The notes beneath the pieces are model-generated. The model did no database searches. It was not told where the DNA came from and saw nothing but the letters and a program-made list of their open reading frames with translations. The position numbers and the translations under genes were made by a program. Below, piece by piece: positions 27,595 through 40,540 of a stretch of DNA of 64,000 nucleotides (position 1 is its first letter; every line of letters starts with the position of its first letter). The DNA comes from Prinia subflava (taxonomy: Eukaryota > Chordata > Aves > Passeriformes > Cisticolidae): the NCBI RefSeq assembly GCF_021018805.1, contig NC_086253.1, positions 32,876,083-32,940,082 of the forward strand. Direction: 5' to 3'.

Positions 27595-30500
27595 GTATGA
27601 ACTGTGAAAAGTTACCTAACCATTTCCGTTTGCCTTTTTAAACTCCAAATAATCTCTCTTGTGGTCATTAAAATTCTTTAACTAGAACTTCATCCATAGT
27701 TGGCCAGTTTAAGCTCATGTGAACCACCACGATTATGACATCCAGGAACACCATGTTATCTGACTCGACGTTTTTGATTTTTCAGCTATAACTGAAAACA
27801 AATCATTAAGAAGCTACAACAAATTCTCATTTTTCTTTAGGAGTCTACATAGCACCTTAGTTTTATCATGGAAATAAAATATGTCCTCTTATTCTGATAC
27901 AGTTTAAGTCACTTTAACTCTTGAAGATATTCTTCGTCATATGAGGATGTTCTTCAGCCAGGAATAAATATCAAGTACCTAAGTGATGAAATCATCAGAT
28001 CACAAAATTCATTTTGATGTAGTCAGTTAAACAGAGAGATGCTGGATCTCTTTACCTCCATACATTTTTATACTATGCCACAAAACTGAAGTTTACATAC
28101 TCACACAAGACCAATGTACTGGTCAATAAGAATATCACTCACCACGTCTGACTAGGAAAGCTCTTGATCGTTCTATATGACCAAAGCAAATCCAATCAAT
28201 TGACAGCCATCTCTCTTTTCAAACTCAAAAAAGAAAAAGCTGCTATGAGTCAAAGTCTTCACATTGCTAATAGCAAATTAGCTAGCTACTGCTTACAAGT
28301 AGTCCTTTATTTCTTCGTCATTCCTCTTTGACCTACATAAACATTTGCTGTTATCTCAAGAGCAGGGAGGGAAGAATATTCTGCTGATCCTGGAAGGCCA
28401 GGTTCAAAGCAAATATGTCAAAGTATTTATCCTATAACATCCTAGGAAAAAAAATATAAGTCTAGATTTAATTTCAATGAACCCTGTGTAATAAATACTT
28501 CCAACAATTCTGCTTTCACAGAGATGCTCCCAAACGTGACTACAGCATTTCCATGTTACATTTCTCCCTCTCCTTTCTGATCTAAAACTTGCATTAAGTG
28601 ATACAGCAAACTCCATTAGAAATAATATAGCCTCTTTAGCAGCAGGAATACTGCAGTGAAGAAACAAAACTATTTTAAATGCATACTCTTGTGGAAGAGC
28701 TAGGATACACATTAAATGACTAGCAATGGAACAGATTCACTAAAAAAGCTGTAGAGAAAAACCATGCAGGCATGCACGACACAAGAGTAATCCCTCTGCA
28801 CTAAAGCTGCATTCCTAAAAAGGACAGTTCCTTAAAAATAGATCACAAGATTTCACTAAGTGCTATTTGGCAGATTATTGAAAAGCAGCTTCCATTGGCA
28901 AGCAGAAAAACTGTTTCTCCTAGATTAAACAGCCAGCCTTTTCACTCAGTACATCTCTTTTTCGCTCCCAGGAAGGTCAGGAGTACTGAGTGTAAATAGT
29001 AAATAGTAGGCACCAGAAAGGCAGCAATGCTTGCAAACAAAAACACTAAACCTTTCCTGGAATGTTTTACATTTTAGATTAAATTCTTCCACCTGAGTAT
29101 CCATCACTCCCTGTGGAATAAAAAATACATATAGCCTATTTTTCTACAATTGCTGGGATTTAAAATTAAATTTTACAGCATATTTAGTCATAACGTGAGA
29201 TGCAGCAGCTCATATACCAGTAGAGAAAACAGTAAAAAGTTTTTTGAATCTCAGATGACAAATTTTTGCACAACTACAACCTGTGCTGTCCAAGCCTTAT
29301 CAGTTTGCTGAATTCTAACAATACATACAGGCACTGCTGCCAAGATGAATGGAGAAAAATGCAAAAGCAGTAATTTGTTACTTTAAATGTAAAATTATTT
29401 TATTCAGTAGTATTGCATACATTTACTGGTGTGCAGAAATGAAAAACCACTCAGTTCTATTTTTATAATAACCAAAATTACTCAGGTCACAGATCTTATG
29501 AATGTATCAGATTTTTTTTCACTCTCATCAAATAGACATTTTAAAATTCACTAAGAAAGTTAAGAGAAGTCAGTTATTTAAAATACATTTTAAGCCAACT
29601 AAATAACAATAACAAAGGACAACTTACACAATCTTTTAAATAAGTATCTAGTTCAAGTTTGTAAGCTAAAATGATAGTTACAAATGAATGGAAACCCTAT
29701 TTTAAATTCTTCAGCAACATGGCCAAATATTTGGCCAAAGAGTGTTTACTTTAGCTTCAATGAATGAAAATTATTCTAGAGATGCATGGAGATGGCTGTG
29801 TGAAACCTGATAAACAATTAAATACACGCAGCTGTGGAACAAAGAACCTTCACACTGTAGCAAAATTCTGAATCAGCCTGAGAATCTCCCAAGAGCCATT
29901 TGGAGTCTGGTAAAGCCAATTGTTGGAGAATAAAGAGAGGTTGCACTATTTTTAAATCTGGGAAGAGGAAACTGAGGCAGCAATTCTAATTTACAGCAAT
30001 AAGTGGCTGATTGAGAGTCACTCTTGAAAGCTACACATTCCCAAATTAAAAAAGCCATCCTGATTTTGGTATTCTGGAGCAACCTGTAGTGTGACGAATA
30101 AATAATAGGAAATAGCTGACCACTTGAAGAATTACTAACACAATCACATTGCATTTTGAATAAAAGCAATTTAGAACATAAGGTTCTCAACAAATATAAT
30201 TAGAAAGAAAAAAACCCAAAACCATCTAAATGGCAAATTGTATCAGAAAGTTATTTTTAAAATGTTTTTTGCTGTATTGTCAATGTAAAAGAATATGACT
30301 TATAAATGTTTCCTGTTACAATCCCTTTAACCTCATTGAAAATAATTTTGTATTCATTACCACAATTTCTTGAATTGTTTTTATTTGAACTTTTCTTGCT
30401 TACTTCTATCTTTGCCTTTGAACATTTTGTTCAGTCAGACTAGACTTTTGGCCATGAAGGAGATTTTACATTCCTGGGACATATATTATGCACATAGATG

Positions 30501-32708
30501 AGTATAAAAATCTAAGAAAACACAACCCATTGTTCTAGGAAGTAAGTTCATGGTCTATTACCATGTATAATCAACTTTTGAATGTAATTGTGCTGGGCTA
30601 CTGTGGAGAACCTACTTCCCTTTATAACAGCATTCAAAGATAAAGGTCTTAGTCACATGATACCTCCAAAATGTACACATTTGAGTTCTGTCACAGCAAT
30701 TACCCCAAGGAATGCCATCATATAGGCTGTGATGGATGTATTTCTATGGGCTTTTGGTGCTGCAATATTTCTATTCCTGATACTTGTATCAAGGCAAAAA
30801 TGTTGCTAGCCCTGAAAAAAAAAAAAAAAAATTAAGTCCTGTAATTCTCCAATATTCCCAATTAGAAATTACAACAACTTCCAGTTCTCATTTAGCTTTT
30901 GAACGAAAAGAGGACTTTCCATAGATTCAATGATATCAAATAAACACAAGAGCTGGACTATTTTTGCTGCTGTATGTTCTGTCACTGACACTTTATATTA
31001 ATAGATAAGTTATAAAGAAAGCAGAATTCAAGTCTCACTAACTGCAAATACTTGTTTCACAACTGTTACATTGTAAACGTGCTGTTATGGTGCCACATCT
31101 TCATTTCTCTACGAGAAATGAAATATGGGGATGAAATTACAATGTTTTCAGTTGATTTTGTTCATTTTGTATCATACATGGATTAGAATAAATTTTAATT
31201 ACTTTGACATTAATATCTTTAATTAAGCCATGATCTAAACTATCAGATTATTTCCATTTACTAATATATATTGTTAACTGCAACTCCATTCTATCAGACA
31301 GAAAGAAAAAACTGCAAGTAAAACCTTTGTGCTCATTTATCTGATTACTGCTTTCAGTAGCCTCTTAAAGTGCAATGCTGCTAAACATTTTCATTTAATA
31401 AAACTGCTTTTTACTGTTTGCATTTTCTGGCTGCATATTCTATATATCCATGGCTTTTATTTAGTCTGATCTTAAATATATTTTGGAAACTGTTGTGTAA
31501 CAATTGTACTCAAAACCAAACCCAAATTGGAGAACAGGAAAAGATTTCTATGAAAATTTGAAGTATTAATGACCTGTGCTATCTTAACATTGCAAGTTCA
31601 AGTCTCTAAAAAAAAACCAATTCAGGTTGTAGAAACCTATTTTTTAGAAACTAAAGCTTTTTATTCCATATGGATAGAAGTTCAAATGCTCTCACAGCAC
31701 TGCATGCAAAGAGTACCACATGACATCAGGACAAGGTGATGGACTGCAGCAGTTAATGTTCTTTACCCAGTAGGGTAAAAGAAAAAAAACTCTCGCCAGA
31801 TGACAACTTTTTTTTTTTCAAAGTGTCTATATTTTAGGCTTAGGAGTGGACCTGAGCTGGAAGGGCCTCAAAGGACACTTTAATAAATACGCAGAATACA
31901 AACAAGTGAATTTTCATACTCAGAAAGTCAGAAGTCTTTATCATTCCTGGCCAGCCACTATAGAAGGACATTTTAAGGTATCTGAAAAATCATCAGTGAT
32001 TTTATTTCCAGACCTTATTCTTTTGAATTCCACAAACTGAGGAAATTATCTTGGCCAATGACAAAAAAAGTATGGCATAATACGGGCACATAGGCAGAAT
32101 GATTTCAAATTTACCCATTTCTGGCTTTTATTTATTCATGATGACTTCACATTAAATTATAGAGCAGTGCAATTTTTGATACACAGATATGCTTGAAAAA
32201 TTAAATACATTCAGAAGAATGTCCTCAATCTGATGTATGGTGACGATTTTATTTCAGTTAAAAGAAGCATTAAAAATTATCTGTTTTCTAGGTAAGACAC
32301 AATAAAATCATACTTTTGAAAGTCCCTCCATTAGTATATGACAAAAATGAAGAATCTAGAGATTAGCACTAAAGCAAAGAAATTAAGATAAGCATACATG
32401 AAATATTTTAAAGTAATAATGTAAACAGTGTTAAATCGAGTGACCAATATGAAAGGTCACTATAATATTCATCCTTCCAATTTCTTCTAAGCCTTCTTCT
32501 TGCCTAGAGGTGGGAAATTAATGTGTATGGCTCAAGTAATATATACAAAATTCACAGAAAAATATAATATGCTTGCACCAGTTAAAAAATAACAGAGTTG
32601 CAAAAGTAAAGATGCAGTTATTAACAATACTAGTGCTGTCAGATTTACTCATTGCTAGCTTTGGTGTGCATTGTAGCTCTGTGTGTTTTGTCTGCCCATC
32701 ATGTACAG
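27595..32708 (+). other. PDLIM3 intron 3
   Basis: A 5.1-kb AT-rich intron with no recognisable gene. It contains an A17 run near 30,815. Many short open frames are chance. Confidence 0.8.
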
Positions 32709-32896
32709 GAATTCAAGCCTATTGGTACAGCTCACAACAGAAGGGCCCAGCCTTTTGTTGCAGCAGCAAATATTGATGACAAAAGACAGGTAGTGAGCTC
32801 CTCCTATAATTCTCCAATTGGGCTCTATTCATCTGGCAATATTCAAGACGCGCTTCATGGACAACTGAGGGGTCTCATTCCTAACTCATCGCAAAA
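32709..32896 (+). CDS. PDLIM3: PDLIM3 alternative exon 4 (skeletal-type ZM exon)
   Basis: A 188-bp exon after acceptor AG 32707-32708, phase 0 to 2, donor GT 32897-32898. It encodes [20 protein letters not shown] and then a ZASP-like motif ([20 protein letters not shown]), the alpha-actinin rod-binding element of ALP/Cypher proteins. Its last two bases (AA) join the T at 39,173 to give Asn, so it can splice straight to the exon at 39.2 kb. This composition matches the striated-muscle isoform of ALP. Splicing both this exon and the pair at 33.4/36.4 kb would break the frame, which supports mutual exclusion. Confidence 0.93.
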
Positions 32897-33355
32897 GTGA
32901 GTATTAGTATTTACCTATGATACATGGTCATTTGTGGTATATCATTATCTGTTTTGTTTTCAATTTAAAAGTCCAGCTCTTGCTGTTTTTTTTCTGAGAA
33001 TCAGGAGACTATTCATTATCCAAAAACAAAGGTGGTCAAGGAAACATTTTTTTCCAACACCAAGAATTATCCATTCAGCTTTCTAGTAGCAATGTTGCAG
33101 GTAGCTAAAACTTGCCCTCTAAGTTGGGCTGCAACATTACCCTCCAGCCTTCTCTCCTGTAACAACACTTTACCCTGAATGTTTCTGAACACCACAGTGA
33201 CTGTATTATGAGCACCAGGAATGAACAAACTAAACATGGTTACTTCATGGTTAAAATTTGCAAACATTTTAGCTACATTTAACCAAGAAAGCACTATTAA
33301 TGAATGAGCATTTGTAGGCCAAAGAAAGCTATTTTATCTCTTTTTTTCTTTACAG

Positions 33356-33423
33356 GATATCAACTACTTTGAACACAAGCATAATATTCGGCCCAAACCT
33401 TTCATAATCTCAGGCCGAAGCAG
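33356..33423 (+). CDS. PDLIM3: PDLIM3 alternative exon 5 (smooth/non-muscle isoform)
   Basis: A 68-bp exon after TTTACAG, encoding DINYFEHKHNIRPKPFIISG and RS plus a split serine codon; donor GT at 33424-33425. It enters in phase 0, so it can follow exon 3. It leaves in phase 2, matching the single extra base at the start of the exon at 36,431. This HNIRPKPF segment is typical of the longer ALP isoform. Confidence 0.9.
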
Positions 33424-36400
33424 GTTATAAACTTTGAGTGCTGTGCTGGATTTGATGCATGGTGTTATTTTTTAACAGATGGATACTCACCATTGACATT
33501 AATTAAGCATTCTGAAGCATTTGAAATTTACTTGTGGTACTAGACTGCTTAATGCTGAAATTAAAAGCAAACAAACAAAAATAATTAAATGGTTGACTTT
33601 CAGAGTTCAGGCTTGAAATTCAAATTTCTCTTTCCGAAATACAGTAGATCTACATTCCCATCTCAGTTATACTGATCAGAGTCTGAAGTAACTGCAGCCA
33701 TGATTCAGTTTGCAGTGCAGCATCAGATATTTTACACTTACAAATCTTTGGCACTGTGAACTTCCTCGGACCAAACGCAGTGAAATTTGTTAACATGCTA
33801 AATAAAAGATAGCTACATAGTACATATATATTACATAGTCCATATAAATAAAAGATAGCCTACATATAAATAAAAGATAGCTAGTTATAAGCTAAGCCAT
33901 TCAGATATTTCAAATATGCATTTCAGCTGACCTCTTTCCAGAAGGCAATCTACTGCTGAGCTAAAAGTAGGAAAACTGATGCCACAGATTTGTGAAGTTC
34001 CAATACAGAAAATCTTATATATATTTACACCCACCATTTTACTGCAATAAACCTCTGTCTTAACTGGTGATGAATTTCCTCATTATTGTTTTCATTATTA
34101 TAAAGGGAACAAAAACAATGCAAACTCTGTGGCTAAAAACACAAGAAGGCTCAAATGGGTCTGAGGGATGTAATATGTTGTGATGTGATCCTTTAACCTT
34201 CATAGCAGTAGCAGTTTGTGGGACCACTAGGTACCACAAAAAGCTGGCTTTGGGGCCACCATTTTACAAGTGCCTATTAGATATAGGAAGAATCAAATGA
34301 GTAACAAAAGCCCAATCTCACAATTCCGAAATGAAAATTGCACAGTGTTTTCCCTGAAAATGTTGAAGGAAATGGCCATTTACCAGAATATAAGATGAAG
34401 GAAATAAACTGCAAAAACTACCCCGACACCAATGCAACAAGTTTAAGAACTTCAATTGGGCAAGGCCTGACCAGAGTTCTAGCACTGGAGAGGTCTGCGC
34501 TTGCAAACTGCAGAATCACTGACACAGGGTATTGCATCTAAAAAACCTTGGTTGTCACAGTTTTTCTACTACTTTTTCACCAGTTTGACTTAATCCACTG
34601 CTAAACACAGCAAAAAACAAACCACAACCTCAACTCTAAATATCCCTTTAGGACAGACAGGAGAGGCTAAATAGGACTTTGATTAGAAGAAATGATTGTG
34701 CATTGTGGGTTTGATCTAATGGATTAGGCATTGGACAGAGTTTTGGACTTTACTCTGGTGAAACTAACTAGAAAACATATTTAGTATATAACTGTATGTT
34801 ACTTTTTACCTATAATTTATTCTGGTTTAATATTATTTTGGCTTCATGTAGTGAGAGCGAGAGTTGTGCTTTTTCTAGTCTTTTCCTGCTACATTCCATT
34901 TACTAACACTATTAGCACTGACAAAACTTATTCCACTGCAGGATCTAAAAGTTTCTTCTAAAAAAAATACTGCAAATATATATGTTGCTCTGTGTGAATT
35001 TTTTGGCTGTTTCATGCTTGGTGATGATGCACAACTATATCTGCATGAAGGCTTGCCTATCATTTCAGGAATGATTTTGTTTGACATGTCTTTGTTGAAA
35101 AAAATGCATACTTCCCTTTAAAACTTTGAGAAAGTGGTCCTGCACAAATTCTGCTTTGAATCAAAGGGATAATTTCGAGTTTTCTACTCCACCCAAGAGT
35201 AGCTATTGGGCAGAGCTCTGGACTATCAAGCTGGATAAAGTTTGGTATCTGGAAACAAAGCATTGTCCCATGTTTACACAGCTTGGAAAGAACTATGCAC
35301 AACTGTGATACCAGACTGGAGGACAGAGATGACACATTTATTGTCCCGTGGCTCAGAATATCACATAAATGGTAACCAATGATTGTAGAAAGATTTGGTT
35401 ATGTGCTGTTACACAGCAACAGCAAAGAAATATCCCATAACAAAAAAATGTCTCTGAGGCACTATGCAGACAAGATTGAAGTGTTCAGATAGTGATACTG
35501 AAAAAAGACTTCAGGTCTAATGTTCACATTCTTTTGCTAATCTTTTTCCAGGTATGTTGAATTGGTGTGCAGTTACTTCAATAATGTCAAGCAACACGAA
35601 TATTTTTTTAGAAGTGTACATCTTATTTTTGTATATAAATTATATGTAAAGTGTACTTCAAATCATTAAAATTAATTCTCTGAACACATACCCATTATTT
35701 TTGTGAAGGACCACTTTACATTTTACTGGAAGCACTGTAATTTCAAAAAGCAAAAGTAAGCCTGGATGTTTTAGTAACTTTTCTTCTTTGCAATGATCAA
35801 CAATTTTTTTTTAATTGTTCAACTAGTTTTAAAAGATTGATAAATATCTTGCTCTAGAAATTAAGAAAATCTAGGAAATGTCACATTCATTCTTTTACGC
35901 TGCTTCATAGTAGTTTTTTGGCAGTGGAGTGAGATGATTGTGAGGTACAGAACTGGAATGATGTATCTAGGATTCTTCCAGTGCTGCAGGTGTTTATTCT
36001 GTCTCTGACATGGACAACTCACATACACTTTGTTTCCTACCCTTTTTACAGATGATAAGAATTACTTGGAACAGAGAATTTTAGGGAGGCTTAAGTATTC
36101 CTGAATAAAACCTAGCACTAAAAATGAAAAATAATGTTATATACTGATTTATTTAATCTATCAAAGGATTTTTACTATCTTTAAAGAAAATGCATGCCAG
36201 AATTTTAAGAACTGCTTTATAGCTGGCTTTGATACTTTTGATAGGAAAACTACCATCAGTGTCTACACATACTTCTGCTTTTCTCTACTTTCTGTACTTT
36301 TGCTTTTTGGAGCTTGTTCCGTTTACGCTTTTCAGCCCTGCTAACATCACTGTATCGCTGTCCTTTTGTCTTGGCCCTCTGCAATCCAACACACACTGCC

Positions 36401-36430
36401 CCCTCTCCTGCGCTGTGGCCATTAACACAG
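33424..36430 (+). other. PDLIM3 intron between alternative exons 5 and 6
   Basis: A 3-kb intron from GT 33424 to AG 36429-36430. It contains a small tandem repeat at 33800-33882 and otherwise nothing recognisable. Confidence 0.75.
33800..33882. repeat. Short tandem repeat, three copies of AAATAAAAGATAGC
   Basis: Copies at 33800-33814, 33846-33860 and 33868-33882, separated by TACATAT-like spacers. The spacing is irregular, so it is a degenerate intronic repeat rather than a clean array. Confidence 0.75.
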
Positions 36431-36694
36431 TGGATGCAGCACTCCCTCGGGGCTGGACTGCGGCAGTGGGCGCAGCACCCCCTCTTCAATTAGCACGGTC
36501 AGCTCCATCTGCCCCACCGAGCTGAAAGCGGTGTCTAAGATGGCCCCTAATGTTCCCCTGGAAATGGAGCTCCCCGGTGTCAAGATCGTACACGCTCAGT
36601 TTAACACACCTATGCAGTTGTACTCTGATGACAATATCATGGAAACACTGCAAGGCCAAGTTTCTACAGCTCTGGGGGAAACACCTGTCATAAG
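36431..36694 (+). CDS. PDLIM3: PDLIM3 alternative exon 6 (ZM-type exon of long isoform)
   Basis: A 264-bp exon after TTAACACAG. The first base completes the serine codon from exon 5. It encodes a Ser/Gly-rich stretch (GCSTPSGLDCGSGRSTPSS), then SSICPTELK, then a second ZM-type motif (FNTPMQLYSDDNIMETLQGQ). Donor GT at 36695-36696, phase 2. An internal AG at 36492-36493 is in the same phase and could serve as a cryptic acceptor, but the upstream segment matches the known long ALP isoform. The start is GC-rich and read in frame without stops. Confidence 0.9.
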
Positions 36695-39172
36695 GTAATT
36701 AGAGCAGCATCTATAATATTTATGAATACACACATTTAAAATATAGCTAAAAACAGTATCATACTGTTTCTATGAAAAAGGGAAAAAGGGTTAGAGAGAA
36801 ACCAAGTAATTTTAAAGCATTTGATATTTTTACTAAAATATTAGTCATTTCTGGGGTTTAACCCAAAGTATTAAAGGAGTCCTTCAGAACGTACAAATAA
36901 ATATTTCATAGGTAATAATCTTAGAATTGCAGCTAATAAATAAAAAACTATGATACTACCTGGACTGTTACCTGACTGACCATTCCAAATCAAGACTCTG
37001 ATTCCCTCCAAAATTTAGAACTTTTTATTACTATTATATTTATCTAATAATGATGTTATAATTTCCTCTTATTAATAATTCATAAAATAATAATAACTAT
37101 TTTTCCACTGTTGAAATGCAGGTTATGAAGATTAGGAAATATTATAAATGGTTATAGTGTTCTAGATACTTAAGTCTCATTTTAGACAATTCATTCAGTA
37201 CAAAAAGAGGCAGAATCTACTGTAGGCCTACAAATTCATGTCTGATTTATGAATTTATTCAATGCATGACTAAACTCAGGTAGGAACCTTATGTATATTG
37301 ATGACAATTATTATTATACAATAAATTTTTTTTTCAGGAGACAATTCACCATTTAGGTTATTTTACTTTTGCATAATGGTAACATATTTCCTGTTTTACA
37401 ACAGCACTTAAGTTAATAATTATGTGTATGGTGTAAACTAAAGCTAATTACTAATATTTTAAATAAGCAATTGTCACTGGCACCAATGAGCCTTCTTCAG
37501 CACCTTGCAGAATTTGGCTGCTACTAACAGAAAACCCCATATTTATATAAAAGTATTTAAGTTCATCCTATCTAATGAAAACTGTGGTTCAAGAAGTGTT
37601 TCAGAGTGAAGTTACTCTTCTGCTTGAATATTTATGCTCAATCAGAACAAATAGAGAGCAATAAAAGAAAAATTTGCTGCTTTGTTATTGTGAAATAATG
37701 GATAAGGCCCAAAGTAATCAGATTTCACACTGCCTGTGACATTGCCAGTTTGAGAACCTACTCTCTCTACACAGGTTTGAAATGTCTCTTGCTGTGGGAT
37801 GGTTTTCACTATGTATGCATTAAGGAAAGTAAGATGACACATTTGTGTCTGGGGTTTTTGCCTTCTGTATGTAATTTCATTATCCCTTGCTTTATATTTA
37901 GAAATATTTTAGTAAAGAGGAGAGAATTCAGGGGTTTAATTAAACATTGCCAAGAACTGTGAAAACTACACTACTTCTGTTAAAAGTTTCTGACAAGACA
38001 GGAAACAGGTAGTTTTTTCACCAGCTTAAAGATGGCTCAAAGAAATCTACTGATTGATGAAGATCAAAAAATTCACATAAGCAACAGGGGTCACTGTCCA
38101 ACTGCTGCTGCTCTTACTGGGCCATTTGGCAGCTTGGATGCCACCCTGGAAAACAAATCAAACCATTTAAAGCAAAAACCAGTCTAATTCTTTGTGGACA
38201 GTGGGAAGTTGCAAGAGGAAATTTAAACTGGACATTTGTGCATGTAGCTGTAAGGTAACAGACTTCATCAAAGTAAATTTGGATGTTTTTGATTACTCCC
38301 AGTAAGTGTATGAAATTTAAAAATGCCACCTATTCAGTCTAATTCCTGTCAGTACATATAGTCCTCCTCTCGACTACTTAAGATGCCATTTATCATGAAC
38401 AATTTAAAATATTCAGCAGAGTTTAAATTCCATGAAATTGTCTCAGTAAAATCTTTGTCTCACAGGTCATTTGAGATTCAATCATCAACTGCTGTTTGAA
38501 CAATAATTTACTTTATATTTTTAGCATAAGATTGCCATTGCAAAATAAAGCTTTGTCTTATTTTTGTTTGATTAAGAAACAGAACTTTCATTTTTCAGTA
38601 TTCACCTTACAATGTTTCCTATTTTGCAATACTTATTTCAGTCCTTTTAGTAATCTCTGTAAATTTAATAAATGACAATTATCTTAGACAAAGAGTCATT
38701 ATATAACCTAATGATCGAGCTAATTTAGAAGTTATATTCTCCCAAAAAATTTGACTGGTTTTGTTTTGGCTAACCTTATGTAAAGGCATGAGCTGTGATT
38801 TTAACAACATTCTGGAGGGCAGACGCTGCAACTTCTGGATACCATAGCAAAGAGCACCTGGTAATGCAGCAGATGATTACTGGAATGAAACTACTTTGAG
38901 ATTAAATGGCCTATTCTCAAATGCCAGTAGAGCCATGCCAAGTAAATGCCAATTTACTTTTGTAACAATTGCACTGATTTAATTTTTTTCAGCACTTTTT
39001 AGATCCAAAGGAGGCTTTATAAAGCAATGCTACCTGGAAGAAAGTTTCTCAATAGTTGTAGGAACACATTGTCTTTATTTTTTTCCTGAATCATACTCAA
39101 TGTCTGGTAGAGATATTGCTTTAATTATGTTTGATAAACTGTTTTTATCTGCTCTTCCTCCCTTTGATACAG
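36695..39172 (+). other. PDLIM3 intron before the common 3' exons
   Basis: A 2.5-kb intron, GT at 36695 and AG at 39171-39172. Nothing else is seen. Confidence 0.85.
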
Positions 39173-39300
39173 TGACCCATCTCCCAACTCAGTGTCTCAG
39201 TCTGACGTGTACAAGATGCTGCACGCCAACCAGGAGGAGCCCAGTCAGCCGCGCCAGTCTGGCTCCTTTAAGGTGCTCCAGAATTTAGTCTCCGAGGAAG
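39173..39300 (+). CDS. PDLIM3: PDLIM3 common exon 7, pre-LIM linker
   Basis: A 128-bp exon. Its first T completes Asn after exon 4 or Ser after exon 6, so it serves both isoforms. It encodes [20 protein letters not shown] and continues to [18 protein letters not shown] with one base left over. The SDVYKML and [12 protein letters not shown] segments are characteristic of ALP. Donor GT at 39301-39302. Confidence 0.93.
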
Positions 39301-40428
39301 GTGGTTAATAACAATATATTCTACCTGTTCAAATAATTTTAAAATGTTTGTGGGAGGGGGGAATCCATGAAGAAAATAAGAGAGATTAGAGATACAAGAA
39401 TTTCTGAAAGCCCAAATCATTCTGGACATTATATCTACCACACCAGTCTCCTGTCATTTCCTCTCCTTGCTTGTATAGCAAGCAGTCTCCTCTGTGAATG
39501 CAATGCAGATGCTGATCACATTTTCCAGAATCTCTTCTCAGATTTTAAGATCTTTAATATTCAAAGTTGATTTTAATTGAACGATAAAGTTTTATCTGTG
39601 AGAATTTTTGGGACAAGCTGAATATGACACCAAGAAAGAAAACACTCTCCTTCACATCCAGGAAAAGAGGAATTTAAATGAACTGAAATCCCCTTAAAAC
39701 TTATTTCTTCTTCCTTCTAAAAAAACCTGAAGAAGACAATATAATTTACAGTCATATTTCCTTCAAATGAAAAAGTTATGAAAATAAAATTATTAAAGGC
39801 TGAAAGTTTGTTCTATGTACAATAAGCATAAAGAGCAAAATACAACCAAAATTAACCTAAAAGGTAATATTTTAAATTTTAATGTTTATATATAAATATT
39901 TACTAGAGAAGGAATTAAGGCATGTAACTGTCTACGTATATATCACTGTGGGATTTTACTTAGCATTTTCTTGTATTTTGCTATTATTTTGTATTCATAT
40001 CATGTTACTAATGTTTCCAATTTGTTGTACGGTTGGTTATATAAAAATGAAGCTTTCTGGCAATAGGTGTTGATTATGTTTCTATGTTAAAGCACAATCC
40101 TCCTCCCTCTCTGCTATATCCAAGACCTACTCTCAGAGAACTAGGTGATGTCCATGAGGCAGAGAGCACTGCATATGCAATCTTTTCTGTACTTGCTTTT
40201 GGCTACAGCTTACACAATATTTCTCCTGATTCCAAAGAGGTGGGATCTGGCCCACTAAACTTTTCTAGTGAGACTGCATTGTTTGTTCATATAACTGAAA
40301 GCCCGTAGATACAACCAGAAGTGTATGTACAGTACAGAAAGTACAGAAAAGTGTAGAAAAACACTTAACTGCATCAGATGCTTTTATATTAAGCATACAT
40401 AACATAACAGGATTGTTTTGTGTCTCAG
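39301..40428 (+). other. PDLIM3 intron 7
   Basis: A 1.1-kb intron, GT at 39301 and TCTCAG at 40423-40428. Short open frames inside it have no recognisable content. Confidence 0.85.
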
Positions 40429-40540
40429 ATGGGCGCCCTGTGGGAACAAGAAGTGTGAAAGCACCTGTAACAAAGATACCTACTGCCATGCCTGGTGTCC
40501 AGAAAGTGCCACTGTGTGACAAATGTGGGAGTGGGATTCT
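40429..40540 (+). CDS. PDLIM3: PDLIM3 exon 8, start of LIM domain
   Basis: A 112-bp exon encoding [20 protein letters not shown], a short linker and the first zinc-binding pair of the LIM domain (CDKCGSGI). Donor GTAAGT at 40541-40546. The two cysteines of CDKC are the first two ligands of zinc site 1. Confidence 0.95.

Noticed and set aside
36229..36525. Plus-strand 98-codon frame overlapping PDLIM3 exon 6
   Set aside because: It is in a different frame from the exon. The exon frame is fixed by phase and by the SICPTELK and ZM motifs.
36494..36694. Shorter version of PDLIM3 exon 6 starting after the AG at 36492-36493
   Set aside because: It is in phase, but the upstream acceptor at 36429-36430 adds a Ser/Gly-rich stretch that matches the known long isoform. 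Kept only as a cryptic alternative.
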